From Streptomyces populi (GTDB lineage Bacteria; Actinomycetota; Actinomycetes; Streptomycetales; Streptomycetaceae), in assembly GCF_002911015.1 (NCBI RefSeq), contig NZ_KZ626890.1, forward strand, positions 1 through 59,160: 59,160 nt of DNA, read 5' to 3'. Below the pieces are notes generated by a model, which saw nothing but the letters and a program-made list of their open reading frames with translations, made no database searches and was not told the origin of the DNA. Positions 1 through 8,424 of the stretch are shown piece after piece. Each line of letters begins with the position of its first letter. Position 1 is the first letter of the stretch. A program made the translations under genes and the position numbers.

Positions 1-331
1 GGTAGGCGGCGACACCGAGCCCGGACACCGCCACGAACAGCAGCGTCAGCCCGTACGAGCCGCTCACCCCGCTCAGCGCGATGCCCAGTCCGCCGAGGAG
101 GGTGCTCAGCGGCAGCAGCCAGGGCATCGGCCGGCGGTCGGTGAGCACGCCGAACACCGGTTGCGCCACGGAGGACAGCACCGAGGCGGCGAGCACGAGG
201 CCGGAGGCGGCGGCGTAGCCGTAAGCCCGCTCGGCGACGAAGTACGGGACGAGGGACGCCACCGCGCCCTGGTAGACGTCGACGCAGGCATGCCCGACCG
301 ACAGCAGCATGATCGATCTGTTCTTCGACAC
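1..331 (-). CDS. MFS transporter, N-terminal part (cut by window edge)
   Basis: Reading the minus strand from a GTG at 331 gives an open frame to the window start. It begins VSKNRSIMLLSVGHACVDVY and continues with hydrophobic segments and the GVLTDRR loop typical of MFS loop 2-3. The GHxCVDxYQGA start resembles the fosmidomycin-resistance (Fsr) group of MFS exporters, which are proton-driven drug efflux pumps of the inner membrane. About 110 residues, roughly three membrane segments, are present; the rest lies outside the window. An ATG at 403 is in frame but would overlap the divergent AraC gene, so the GTG is preferred. The head-to-head AraC gene is a likely regulator. The family call is good; the substrate is not known. 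Confidence 0.72.
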   Translation of the reverse strand, partial: MSKNRSIMLLSVGHACVDVYQGAVASLVPYFVAERAYGYAAASGLVLAASVLSSVAQPVFGVLTDRRPMPWLLPLSTLLGGLGIALSGVSGSYGLTLLFVAVSGLGVAAY

Positions 332-385
332 CCCACCATGGTCGTCACCGGGCGATGCGTCGTGCTTCCGATAACCTGCCAACCG

Positions 386-1132
386 ATGACGCAGATCCGC
401 CATGAGCCGATCGCACCCACCCGTGCCCAACGGCTGGCGTCCGGTGCGGAGATAGACGCCCACCGGCACGACGACCACCAGATCGTCTACGCCGGCCGTG
501 GAGTGCTGGCCGTCACCACCGACGCGGGCTCCTGGGTCGCGCCCGGTACGCGTGCCATCTGGGTACCGGCGGGCACGGTCCACGCCCACCAGGCCCACGG
601 CGAACTCGAACTGCATCTGGTCGGGCTTCCCCGGGACGAGAACCCGCTCGGCCTGGAGGCGCCGACGGTGCTGGCCGTCGGCCCCCTGCTGCGCGAGCTG
701 ATCCTCGCCTACACCCGCGCCCCGGACGACGACGGTCCCGAACGCCTCCGGCTCCGGGCCGTGCTGCTCGACCAGTTGCGAGCCTCGCCGCAGCAGCCCC
801 TGCACCTGCCCATGCCGACCGCCCACCGGCTCCGGGCGCTGTGCGACATCCTGCGCGCCGATCCGGCCGACGACCGTACGCTGGCCGCGCTGGGCAGGGA
901 GGTCGGAGCGAGCGACCGCACCCTGTCCCGGATGTTCCGGAACGACCTCGGCATGACCTTCCCGCAGTGGCGCACCCAACTGCGCCTGCACCACGCCCTG
1001 GTCCTGCTGGCCGAGGACACGCCGGTGACCACCGTGGCGCACCTGTGCGGCTGGGCGTCGGCCAGCGCGTTCATCGACGTCTTCCGCCGCGTCCTCGGCC
1101 ACACCCCGGGCTCCCACCGGCCGCGGCGGTGA
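386..1132 (+). CDS. AraC-family transcriptional regulator with cupin sensor domain
   Basis: A 248-residue protein starting MTQIRHEPIAPTRAQRLASG. Residues about 15-90 form a small cupin (HRHDDHQIVYAGRG, then WVPAGTVHAHQ), the usual AraC effector-binding fold, and residues about 150-245 carry two helix-turn-helix motifs (LGREVGASDRTLSRMFRNDL and the CGWASASAFIDVFRRVLGHT segment). The longer in-frame upstream region overlaps the divergent transporter and is rejected. It most likely controls the head-to-head MFS exporter, a common arrangement in which the cupin senses a small molecule. Ligand unknown. Confidence 0.85.
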   Translation: MTQIRHEPIAPTRAQRLASGAEIDAHRHDDHQIVYAGRGVLAVTTDAGSWVAPGTRAIWVPAGTVHAHQAHGELELHLVGLPRDENPLGLEAPTVLAVGPLLRELILAYTRAPDDDGPERLRLRAVLLDQLRASPQQPLHLPMPTAHRLRALCDILRADPADDRTLAALGREVGASDRTLSRMFRNDLGMTFPQWRTQLRLHHALVLLAEDTPVTTVAHLCGWASASAFIDVFRRVLGHTPGSHRPRR

Positions 1133-1160
1133 GCACCTCCTGATGGTCCCGACGGCCGGC

Positions 1161-1200
1161 CGTGGGGGGGGGCCCCCCCCCCGGGGGCCCCACCCCCACG
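1161..1200. terminator. Bidirectional hairpin between converging genes
   Basis: CGTGGGGG at 1161-1168 pairs with CCCCCACG at 1193-1200, with long G and C homopolymers between them. It lies between the stop of the AraC gene and the stop of the leuA paralog, so it can terminate both. The nine-G and ten-C runs are also error-prone in sequencing. Confidence 0.6.
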
Positions 1201-1256
1201 ACCGTCAGCCTCGCCCGTCCCGCGCACCGATCAGTGCGCGCGGCACCGGGGAGCGT

Positions 1257-3056
1257 TCACGAGGAGGCCCGCCCGGAGCGGTTGACGGCGGCCATGACCG
1301 CGTGGACGGAGGCGGTGAGCACCGAGGTGTCCCGGCCCGCGCCCCAGCAGGTGGTGTCGCCGACACGGCACTCGGCGTAGGCGACGGCGGGACTGCCCGG
1401 CCCCGTGGCGGTGGAGTGCTCGGTGTAGCCGAGGATGTCGACGGTGACGCCGATGCCGCGCAGGGCGTCGGTGAAGGCGGCCAGCGGACCGTTCCCGGTG
1501 CCGCTGCGGACGTGCTCCCGGCCGTCGGCGCGCAGCGTGCAGCTGAACAGGTGCTCGCCCGGGGCGGGTTCGGTGGTGCTCCAGGACTCCAGGGTGACCG
1601 GGCCGTCCAGGGCCGGGGTGATGTAGGTGGTGCGGAAGAGCTCGAACAGTTCCTTGTGGGTGAGCTCCTGGCCGGTGGTGTCGGTGACGTGCTGCACCGC
1701 CCGGGAGAAGTCCGGTCGCATGGCCCGGGGCAGGTCCAGGCCGTGGTGGGCCCGGAGGAGGTGCGCGATGCCGCCCTTGCCGGACTGGGAGTTGATACGG
1801 ATGACCTCTTCGTACGTGCGGCCGATGTCGCCCGGGTCGATGGGCAGGTACGGCACCGCCCACGGAGCCTCCCCGGCGGGGACGCCCGCCTCGGCGGCCC
1901 GCTCGGCGTGGTGGGCCAGCCCCTTGGCGATGGCGTCCTGGTGGGTGCCGGAGAAGGCCGTGTGCACGAGGTCGCCCCCGTAGGGGTGACGGGGGTGGAC
2001 CGGCAGCCGGGTGCAGTGCTCCACCACCTCGCGCACCGCGTCGATGTCGGAGAAGTCGACCATCGGGTTCACGCCCTGCGCGTACAGGTTCAGCGCCAGG
2101 GTCACCAGGTCGACGTTGCCCGTGCGCTCGCCGTTGCCGAACAGGCACCCCTCGACGCGCTGCGCGCCCGCCAGGACGGCGAGTTCGGCGCAGGCGACGC
2201 CGGTCCCGCGGTCGTTGTGCGGATGGACCGAGAGGATGACCGACGCGCGGCGCGCCAGGTGACGGTCCATGTACTCGATCTGGTCCGCGTACACGTTGGG
2301 AGTGGCGATCTCCACCGTCGCCGGCAGGTTGTGGACCACCGGCCGGTCCGGGCTCGCCTCCCACAGTTCGGTCAGGCTGTCGCACACCTCCAGGACGAAG
2401 TCCGGCTCGGTGAGGTTGAAGACCTCGGGGGAGAACTCGAACCGGATGTCGGCGCCCGGCCGCTGTTCGGCGCGGCGCATCAGATGGGTGGCGGCGTCGA
2501 GGATCAGCGCGTGGACCTCCGTACGGGAGCGGTCCAGCACCACGTCCCGCCAGGTGGGCGCGGTCGCGGTGTAGAGGTGCACGAGGGTGCGGGGAAGGCC
2601 TTCGACGGAGGCGACGGTCCGGTCGATCAGGTCCTGGCGGGCCGCGGTGAACACGGAGACGGTCACGTCGTCGGGGACGGCGCCGCTGTCGGCCAGGTGC
2701 CGCACGAAGTCGAAGTCGGTCCGGCTCGCGGAGGGGTAGCCCACCTCGATCTCCTTGAAGCCCATGGCGACCATGAGGTCGAACATGCGCCGCTTGCGTT
2801 CGGTGTCCATCGGCTCGGCCAGTGCCTGGTTGCCGTCCCGCAGGTCGACCGGAACCCACAGCGGGGCCCGTTCGAGCCGGCGCGACGGCCAGGCCCTGTC
2901 CGTCAGGGGCAGCGCGACCCGCTGGTGCACGGGCAGGTAGCGCCGGTGCGGCATCGCGCTCGGACGCTGGGGGTTCCACCTCGGCGCGTCCGCGGGGACG
3001 TCACCGGAAGGAGTGCGCAGGGTGGGGAACATCGCGCTTCGGGAAGAGGGAGCCAT
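1257..3056 (-). CDS. leuA: 2-isopropylmalate synthase paralog
   Basis: A 599-residue protein of the long LeuA class, which condenses acetyl-CoA with 2-oxoisovalerate in the first committed step of leucine synthesis. The TIM-barrel shows VPVDLRDGNQAL (catalytic Asp and base), the metal-binding HPHNDRG, GNGERTGNVDL and the SQSGKGG loop; residues about 440-590 form the LeuA regulatory domain. The length matches the family (about 570-600). Many internal positions differ from the strongly conserved streptomycete housekeeping LeuA as I remember it (for example YPSASRTDF in place of FPASGQTDF), so it may be a second copy with a specialised role. It faces a FadR-type regulator gene across a 186-bp region. 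Start is the first ATG; M9 is an alternative. Confidence 0.85.
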   Translation of the reverse strand: MAPSSRSAMFPTLRTPSGDVPADAPRWNPQRPSAMPHRRYLPVHQRVALPLTDRAWPSRRLERAPLWVPVDLRDGNQALAEPMDTERKRRMFDLMVAMGFKEIEVGYPSASRTDFDFVRHLADSGAVPDDVTVSVFTAARQDLIDRTVASVEGLPRTLVHLYTATAPTWRDVVLDRSRTEVHALILDAATHLMRRAEQRPGADIRFEFSPEVFNLTEPDFVLEVCDSLTELWEASPDRPVVHNLPATVEIATPNVYADQIEYMDRHLARRASVILSVHPHNDRGTGVACAELAVLAGAQRVEGCLFGNGERTGNVDLVTLALNLYAQGVNPMVDFSDIDAVREVVEHCTRLPVHPRHPYGGDLVHTAFSGTHQDAIAKGLAHHAERAAEAGVPAGEAPWAVPYLPIDPGDIGRTYEEVIRINSQSGKGGIAHLLRAHHGLDLPRAMRPDFSRAVQHVTDTTGQELTHKELFELFRTTYITPALDGPVTLESWSTTEPAPGEHLFSCTLRADGREHVRSGTGNGPLAAFTDALRGIGVTVDILGYTEHSTATGPGSPAVAYAECRVGDTTCWGAGRDTSVLTASVHAVMAAVNRSGRASS

Positions 3057-3184
3057 CGTGCGGGACTTCTTTCAGTCAGCCATCCGGAGACCGGCACAGC
3101 CCCGTACCCCGCTGCGGGGTGCCGGTCGTGTCAGACCCCGCAGCGGCGGCCGAGGAGAAGGAGCTCGCGCAGCAGCATGCGGGA

Positions 3185-3222
3185 TACGATAGCGACAGCT
3201 CAGCTCCTCAGACAAGCTGAGG
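3185..3222 (+). promoter_or_regulatory. Putative -10 element and regulator operator
   Basis: TACGAT at 3185-3190 is a good -10 hexamer for the downstream FadR-type gene; no clear -35 is seen. Just after it, CCTCAG at 3206-3211 and CTGAGG at 3217-3222 form an inverted repeat with a 5-base spacer, a suitable size for a GntR/FadR dimer. Its place between the leuA paralog and the regulator gene suggests autoregulation and control of leuA. Inference only. Confidence 0.4.
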
Positions 3223-3242
3223 AATGAAAGGGTGAACCTCAC

Positions 3243-3941
3243 ATGTCACTAGGCGCTTTGCGGCCGTCCCCCTTGGTCGAGCAGGCCACCGACCACCTGC
3301 GCGAGCAGATCACCAGTGGCGAGTGGGCCGTGGGGACGAGGCTTCCCGGAGAGACCACCCTGGCCAAGGCCCTCGGTGTGGGGCGCTCCACCGTCCGCGA
3401 AGCCCTGCGGGCCCTGGCCGGCGCCGGGCTGGTGCAGGCACGCCAGGGGTCAGGTGTCTTCGTCATCGCGGACAAGCCCCATGAGGACTGGTCCGCCCGG
3501 CTCCGGCGGGCGGCCGTCACGGATGTCTACGAAGTCCGCGTGCTCGTCGAGGTCGAAGCCGCGCGGCTGGCGGCCCGGCGCCGCACCGAGGCCGACGTCA
3601 CCGCTCTGCGGGAAGCCCTGGCCCGGCGCCGTGACGCCGGGAACGCCGGCGACGCCGAGTTCGTCAGGGCCGACATCGCCCTGCACGAAACCGTGGTCGC
3701 CGCGGCGAACAACCCGGTCCTCACCGGACTGTTCGCCGAGTTCGTACCGGTCCTGGAGCAACGGCTGCTCGATCTGGTGGAGTTGCTCGACCTGCGCTCC
3801 GGCGATCCCCACCACGGGGACGAGAGCCATGCCGCCCTGGTGGACGCCGTGGTGGCGGGAGACGCCGAGGCCGCCGCACGCGTACTGCGCGACGAGCTCG
3901 AGCAGACCCTCGCCCTTCTCCGCTCCCGGCCGGGCCGCTAG
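3243..3941 (+). CDS. FadR/GntR-family regulator with FCD domain
   Basis: A 232-residue regulator starting MSLGALRPSPLVEQATDHLR. Residues 1-72 form the GntR winged helix (GTRLPGETTLAKALGVGRST, then VREALRALAGAGLVQARQGS). Residues about 85-225 form an all-helical FCD effector domain with the metal-binding pattern: DIALHETV followed by the GDESHAALVDAV helix carrying the second His. FCD proteins sense organic acids, often with a bound metal. The divergent leuA paralog is the obvious candidate target, with the inverted repeat at 3206-3222 as a possible operator. Confidence 0.87.
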   Translation: MSLGALRPSPLVEQATDHLREQITSGEWAVGTRLPGETTLAKALGVGRSTVREALRALAGAGLVQARQGSGVFVIADKPHEDWSARLRRAAVTDVYEVRVLVEVEAARLAARRRTEADVTALREALARRRDAGNAGDAEFVRADIALHETVVAAANNPVLTGLFAEFVPVLEQRLLDLVELLDLRSGDPHHGDESHAALVDAVVAGDAEAAARVLRDELEQTLALLRSRPGR

Positions 3942-4036
3942 GGCGTGTCCCGGTGACCGGCGACCCGGGCGCGTCGTGCGGCGGTCCCTGCCGAGCTGCT
4001 CGCCGGGGTGCCCGGGCCGGCGGCCGCGCTGCGGCA

Positions 4037-4104
4037 GGTCCGAACTCCGGCGCGGTCCGAACTCCGGCGCGGTCCGAACTCCGGCACGGTCCGAACTCCG
4101 GCGC
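4037..4104 (+). repeat. 17-bp tandem repeat, four copies
   Basis: Four consecutive copies of GGTCCGAACTCCGGCGC, the third with one substitution (GGCAC), followed by a partial fifth copy. It lies in the gap between the FadR-type gene and the metallo-beta-lactamase-fold gene, ending about 50 bp before the latter's start. Each unit contains TCCGGA-like half-sites. Function unknown. Confidence 0.85.
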
Positions 4105-4154
4105 GGTCCGACCGAATCGGCCCCCGGTCTTCGGCCGCCTGCCATAGTGGGGGG

Positions 4155-4787
4155 ATGCGCTTGATCAAATACGGCCACGCCTGTGTGCGCCTGGAGGACG
4201 GCGACCGGGTGCTGGTGATCGACCCGGGGACGTTCTCCGAGGCCGAGGCCCTCGACGGGGCCGACGAGGTGCTGGTGACGCACGAGCACCCTGACCACCT
4301 CGACGCGGGCAAGCTCGTCGCGGCGGCCCGGCGCAACTCCGCGTTCCGGGTGCACCTGCCGTCGGCGGCGGCCGAGTCGGCCCCCGAACTGGGAGGCGCG
4401 GCGGTCGCCGTCGAGGCGGGAGAGCGGTTCACCGCGGCGGGGTTCACCGTCGACGCCGTGGGCGGGACGCACGCCGAGATCTACGACGGCCTGCCCGGCT
4501 GCGCCAACCTCGGCTTCCTCGTCGACGGGAAGGTCTACCACCCGGGCGACTCGCTGTTCGTCCCGCCGTCGCCGGTGGAGACACTGCTCGTGCCGGCCGC
4601 CGCGCCCTGGCTCAAGCTCGCCGAGGCGCTGGACTTCGTGCGGGAGGTGCGGCCGAAGCGCGCGTTCCCGATTCACGATGCCACGCTCAACGAGCTGGGC
4701 CAGGAGTACTTCGACGGCTGGTTGGACTTCAAGGGCGGCACCGAGTACGCACGTGTCCCGGTCGGGGAGGCCGTGACGGTCCACTAG
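4155..4787 (+). CDS. Metallo-beta-lactamase-fold hydrolase (UlaG-like)
   Basis: A 210-residue cytosolic protein that starts MRLIKYGHACVRLEDGDRVL after GGGGG. It carries THEHPDHLD, the zinc/manganese-binding HxHxDH signature, the PGDSLF motif with the bridging Asp, and a C-terminal FPIHDATL motif supplying the last metal ligand. The short one-domain form with KYGHACV at the N-terminus matches UlaG/RomA-like hydrolases acting on phosphorylated or lactone-type substrates. The reading frame stays open upstream through the 17-bp repeats, but that region is not protein-like. Substrate unknown. Confidence 0.85.
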   Translation: MRLIKYGHACVRLEDGDRVLVIDPGTFSEAEALDGADEVLVTHEHPDHLDAGKLVAAARRNSAFRVHLPSAAAESAPELGGAAVAVEAGERFTAAGFTVDAVGGTHAEIYDGLPGCANLGFLVDGKVYHPGDSLFVPPSPVETLLVPAAAPWLKLAEALDFVREVRPKRAFPIHDATLNELGQEYFDGWLDFKGGTEYARVPVGEAVTVH

Positions 4788-4844
4788 GACGGGTGTCGGG
4801 AACGCCGGCCGCGAGGGCGGGAGCGGCTGCTAGCGTTCGCCCAC

Positions 4845-5234
4845 GTGAAGGACAGCGTGTACGTGGGCAACGCGGGCGAGGACGCGGCACTGGACCGAGG
4901 ATGGCTCCTCGGGCACTTCAAGGACGCCGACGACCCGCGCCACAGCGAGGCCGTGGAGATCAAATGGGGTGTCCACCCCCGTGCCGACGAGCGATCGCAG
5001 TGGGTGAGGGGCGAAGAACGCACGGCTCTCCTGGTCCTCGTCAGTGGTCGCTTCCGCGTCGAACTGCCCGGCCGCAGCGTCCTTCTGGAGAAGCAGGGTG
5101 ACTACGTCGTGTGGGGGCGCGGAGTCGACCACTCGTGGCTCGCGGAGGAGGAGTCGGTGGTGCTGACCGTTCGATGGCCGTCCGTGCCCGGCTACGCGGT
5201 GGCCGAGGAGGACCGGGCGCAACCGCGGACCTGA
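4845..5234 (+). CDS. Small cupin-fold protein
   Basis: A 129-residue protein with GTG start (read as MKDSVYVGNAGEDAALDRGW). Residues about 40-110 form a single cupin-like beta-barrel (EIKWGVHPRADERSQW, LVLVSGRFRVELPG, GDYVVWGRGVDHSW). The histidines of GVH and VDHSW could bind a metal. Close relatives in streptomycetes often carry the misleading label signal peptidase I, but no catalytic Ser/Lys or membrane anchor is visible. Role unknown. Confidence 0.72.
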   Translation: MKDSVYVGNAGEDAALDRGWLLGHFKDADDPRHSEAVEIKWGVHPRADERSQWVRGEERTALLVLVSGRFRVELPGRSVLLEKQGDYVVWGRGVDHSWLAEEESVVLTVRWPSVPGYAVAEEDRAQPRT

Positions 5235-5482
5235 CACGTGGGCGATGGCCGCGGCCACTCGCCGACGCCGGCACCGAGGACGGCCGCCCCGTGGCGTACC
5301 GCTGGTCCGTCGTGTCGCGTGGCGACGGCGCGGGTCCGAACCGCGGCGGGTCACCGCGCCACCCGGCCGCCACCGCGATCGGCATGGGCCGCCGGCCCTG
5401 TTCGGGGGCCGGGCGCGGCTCGGTGGTGAACCCGCCGCGCGAGCGCCCCGGCACCGTTGCGCCGACGGAGTCCCCCCGCGCC

Positions 5483-6067
5483 ATGAACGAAGATGGGGGA
5501 GTGTCAGGAGAAGAGAACCAGATCGTTCTGAGCAAGCAGGACCTTCGCGAGGTCACCGCGTTCGCCGCGGCGTGCGCGGAAGTGGTGCTCGAGGTGTTCG
5601 AGGCGGATCAGCCCGGCGACTCGCGGCCCCGGGAGGCGGTCGGCGCCGCGTGGGAGTTCGCTCGGGGTGGTGAGCGGGGGAAGTCCCTGCGCGACACGGC
5701 GTGGGCGGCCCTCAGGGCGGCCAGGGGCGCGGACACCGAGGCCGCGTGCGAGGCGGCTCGGGCGGCGATGTCCGCGGCGGGCGCCGCCTATCTGCATCCG
5801 CTGGCCAAGGCGACCCAGGTCAAGCACATCCTGGGCGCGGGCGCCCACGCGGCCAGAGCCGCCGAACTGGTCGCAGGCCACGATCCGGGCACGGGTGCCG
5901 AACAGGTCGAACGGGCGCTCCGTCGCGCGACACCGGTCGTCGTGGAGGTGCTCGAACGCTTCCCGGCCGCACCGGAAGGCGGCAGACGGGTGGGGGAATT
6001 GATCCGCATGCTGGACGAGGGCCTTCGTTCGCTTCCCCCCGCCGGGCGGCTCTCGGCGTCCGGATGA
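5483..6067 (+). CDS. Imm-5-like putative immunity protein
   Basis: A 194-residue alanine-rich helical protein. The conserved part begins at about residue 15 (SKQDLREVTAFAAACAEVVL) and continues with ARGGERGKSLRDTAWAALRA and AYLHPLAKATQVKHILGAGA, a pattern I associate with the Imm-5-like domain found in putative polymorphic-toxin immunity proteins. No toxin gene is visible next to it, so an immunity role is family inference only. ATG 5483 is chosen; a GTG six codons later is equally possible. It sits about 70 bp upstream of the ECF sigma gene on the same strand. Confidence 0.62.
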   Translation: MNEDGGVSGEENQIVLSKQDLREVTAFAAACAEVVLEVFEADQPGDSRPREAVGAAWEFARGGERGKSLRDTAWAALRAARGADTEAACEAARAAMSAAGAAYLHPLAKATQVKHILGAGAHAARAAELVAGHDPGTGAEQVERALRRATPVVVEVLERFPAAPEGGRRVGELIRMLDEGLRSLPPAGRLSASG

Positions 6068-6136
6068 ACAGCCCGCGCCACCGGGTCGTCGCCGGGCGAC
6101 GACGCGGATCGCCGGACAGGCCCTAGGATCGCGGGC

Positions 6137-7081
6137 ATGGCCCTGATCATGAGTGACGTGGACCGGTTCGAGGCCGCCAGGCCCCGGCTGGAGGCTATCG
6201 CCTACCGGCTGCTCGGCTCGTCGGGCGACGCGGAGGACGCCGTGCAGGAGACGTTCCTGCGCTGGCAGGCGGCCGACGCCGACCGGATCGAGGTGCCCGA
6301 GGCCTGGCTGACCAAGGTCCTCACCAACCTCTGCCTCAACCAGCTGACCTCGGCCCGCGCACGGCGCGAGACGTACGTGGGGCGGTGGCTCCCCGAGCCG
6401 CTGCTCGCCGGGGACACGATGCTCGGCCCCGCCGACACCGCCGAGCAGCGCGAGTCCGTCTCGTACGCCGTCCTCGTCCTGCTGGAGCGCCTGTCGCCCA
6501 AGGAGCGGGCGGTGTACGTCCTGCGGGAGGCCTTCGACTACCCGCACCGGGAGATCGCCGAGATCCTGGACATCACCGAGGCGGCCGGCCAGCAGATCTA
6601 CCACCGGGCCAAGAAACACGTCGCCGAGGGCAAGGCGCGCACCGAGGTCGACGAGGCCGCCGCCCGGCGGATCGTCGAGGAGTTCCTGGCGGCGGCGACC
6701 AGCGGCCGCACCGAACCCCTCGTCCGCCTGCTCACCCAGGACGCCGTCTCGGTCGGCGACGGCGGCGGCAAGATCCCGGCCCGCGCGAAGGCGTTCGAGG
6801 GCGCGCACGCGGTCGCCACCTTCCTGCGCGGCCTGTTCAAGCCGAGCGACGCCAAGCGGAAGTACGTCGGCGGCGCGCCCGACGTGTACGCCACCACCGC
6901 CAACGGCGGGCCCGCGATCGTCGCGGTCGTGGACGGCCGGGTCGTCGGGATCACCTGTCTGGAGGTCACCGCGGAGGGCATCGTGGCGGTCCGCAGCCAG
7001 GTCAACCCCGACAAACTCGTCCGCGCGACCCGGCGGTGGGCCGCGATGGACCACGGGGAGGGCCCGCTCCACACCCTCTGA
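6137..7081 (+). CDS. ECF41-family RNA polymerase sigma factor with SnoaL-like C-terminal domain
   Basis: A 314-residue protein. Residues about 10-75 form sigma region 2 (YRLLGSSGDAEDAVQETFLR), residues about 110-170 region 4 (LSPKERAVYVLREAFDYPHR), and residues about 180-300 a SnoaL_2 (NTF2-like) domain. Two hallmarks of group ECF41 are present: WLPEP at residues 84-88 in the linker and NPDKL at 290-294 in the C-terminal domain. ECF41 factors lack an anti-sigma partner; the fused domain tunes activity. They usually control a neighbouring carboxymuconolactone decarboxylase, oxidoreductase or epimerase gene, and here the next gene is a pyridine-nucleotide oxidoreductase. Confidence 0.93.
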   Translation: MALIMSDVDRFEAARPRLEAIAYRLLGSSGDAEDAVQETFLRWQAADADRIEVPEAWLTKVLTNLCLNQLTSARARRETYVGRWLPEPLLAGDTMLGPADTAEQRESVSYAVLVLLERLSPKERAVYVLREAFDYPHREIAEILDITEAAGQQIYHRAKKHVAEGKARTEVDEAAARRIVEEFLAAATSGRTEPLVRLLTQDAVSVGDGGGKIPARAKAFEGAHAVATFLRGLFKPSDAKRKYVGGAPDVYATTANGGPAIVAVVDGRVVGITCLEVTAEGIVAVRSQVNPDKLVRATRRWAAMDHGEGPLHTL

Positions 7082-7095
7082 CGCGATGTGGCGCA

Positions 7096-7125
7096 GGTCA
7101 CATTCTGATCCTGTCAGGAAACGCC
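7096..7125 (+). promoter_or_regulatory. Possible ECF41 promoter of the oxidoreductase gene
   Basis: GGTCACA at 7096-7102 resembles the TGTCACA -35 element known for ECF41 factors, but the expected CGTC -10 sixteen bases later is not exact (CGCC occurs at 7122-7125, spacing 19). CCTGTCAGG at 7111-7119 forms a small palindrome. The context supports the idea; the match is weak. Confidence 0.3.
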
Positions 7126-7193
7126 GGGCTGCCCGGTTCAAGGGGCGACACCACGCCGGACAACGGCGGACCCGTCCAGACAGGAGCACGGAC

Positions 7194-8390
7194 ATGCTGC
7201 ACCGCATCGTCGTCCTCGGAGCCGGCTACACCGGAGCCACCGCCGCCGGCCGCCTCGCCAAGCGGCTGCACCGCGAGGACGTCGCCATCACCCTCGTCAA
7301 CCCCGAGCCCGACTTCGTCGAGCGCGTCCGGATGCACCAGCTCGCCACGGGCCAGGACCTCGAGCCCCGGCCGTTCGGCGAGATGTTCGCCGGTACGGGC
7401 GTGGAGCTGAAGGTCGCGAGCGTCACCGCCGTGGACGTGGACCGCAGGACGGTCTCCCTCACCGGTGCCGACGGCCCGGCCGAGCTCTCGTACGACACCC
7501 TGGTCTACGCCCTCGGCAGCGGCTGGAACGACGGGGGCGTCCCCGGTGCCGCCGCGCACGCCGACCAGGTGGCGAGCCGTTCGGGCGCCCGCCGCCTCCG
7601 CGACCGCCTCGGCGCCCTCGGCGCCGGCGAGCCCGTGGTCGTCGTGGGCGGCGGCCTGACCGGCCTGGAGGCCGCCACCGAGATCGCCGAGGCCCGTCCG
7701 GACCTCGACGTCTCCCTGGCCGCCCACGGCGCCCTCGGCGACTGGCTCTCCGCGAAGGGCCGCGCCCACCTGCGGAAGGTGACCGACCGGCTCGGCATCG
7801 AGGTCCGTGAGCACACGACGGTCACCGCCGTGGCGGCGGACGGTGTGACGACCGCCGACGGCCGGACCGTCCCCGCCGCGGTCACCGTCTGGACCACCGG
7901 CTTCGCCGTCCACCCGATCGCCGGGGCCACCACCCTGGAGGTCACCGAGCACGGCCGGATCGTGGTCGACACCACGATGCGCTCGGTCTCCCACCCGGAC
8001 GTGTACGCCGTGGGCGACGCCGCGATGGCCGTCGGTCCCCAGGGCAAGCCCCTGCGCATGTCCTGCGCCTCGGGCGTCCCCATGGCCTGGCAGGCCGCCG
8101 ACGCCATCGCCGCCCGGCTCGCCGGCACCAAGGTCCCCCACGTCTCCATCCGCTACTTCCAGCAGTGCGTCTCCCTCGGCCGGAAGGACGGCCTGATCCA
8201 GTTCGTCACCGCCGACGACCGGGCCGTCGACCGCGCCCTGACGGGCCGCACGGCCGCCCTCTACAAGGAGCTGATCTGCAAGGGCGCGGCCTGGGGCGTC
8301 GCCAACCCGACGATGGGCCTGCCGTCCCGGCGTCGGCGGGTCGTGCGGCAGGGGACCCAGGACCCCGCCCGGGCGGAGGTGACCGCCTGA
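7194..8390 (+). CDS. FAD/NAD(P)-dependent oxidoreductase (NDH-2-like), ECF41 target candidate
   Basis: A 398-residue protein starting MLHRIVVLGAGYTGATAAGR, seven bases after CAGGAG. It has an N-terminal FAD Rossmann motif (GAGYTG), a second nucleotide-binding motif for NAD(P)H (VVVVGGGLTGLEAATEIAEA) and the C-terminal FAD contact DVYAVGDAAMA. It resembles type II NADH dehydrogenases and related disulfide-independent reductases, without a redox CxxC. It lies 112 bp downstream of the ECF41 sigma gene, the usual position for an ECF41-controlled oxidoreductase. A strong hairpin follows. Confidence 0.88.
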   Translation: MLHRIVVLGAGYTGATAAGRLAKRLHREDVAITLVNPEPDFVERVRMHQLATGQDLEPRPFGEMFAGTGVELKVASVTAVDVDRRTVSLTGADGPAELSYDTLVYALGSGWNDGGVPGAAAHADQVASRSGARRLRDRLGALGAGEPVVVVGGGLTGLEAATEIAEARPDLDVSLAAHGALGDWLSAKGRAHLRKVTDRLGIEVREHTTVTAVAADGVTTADGRTVPAAVTVWTTGFAVHPIAGATTLEVTEHGRIVVDTTMRSVSHPDVYAVGDAAMAVGPQGKPLRMSCASGVPMAWQAADAIAARLAGTKVPHVSIRYFQQCVSLGRKDGLIQFVTADDRAVDRALTGRTAALYKELICKGAAWGVANPTMGLPSRRRRVVRQGTQDPARAEVTA

Positions 8391-8424
8391 CCCCGCCCGG
8401 GGATCCGGCGTCACGCGAGTACGC

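Noticed and set aside
1143..3227. Very long plus-strand open frame opposite the leuA paralog
   Set aside because: Its translation is low-complexity Arg/Gly/Asp sequence without domain features; the minus strand encodes a full LeuA. Long antisense frames are a by-product of GC-rich third positions.
3450..4784. 444-residue minus-strand frame across the FadR-type and hydrolase genes
   Set aside because: It spans two well-supported plus-strand genes and the tandem repeats, and shows no protein-like pattern.
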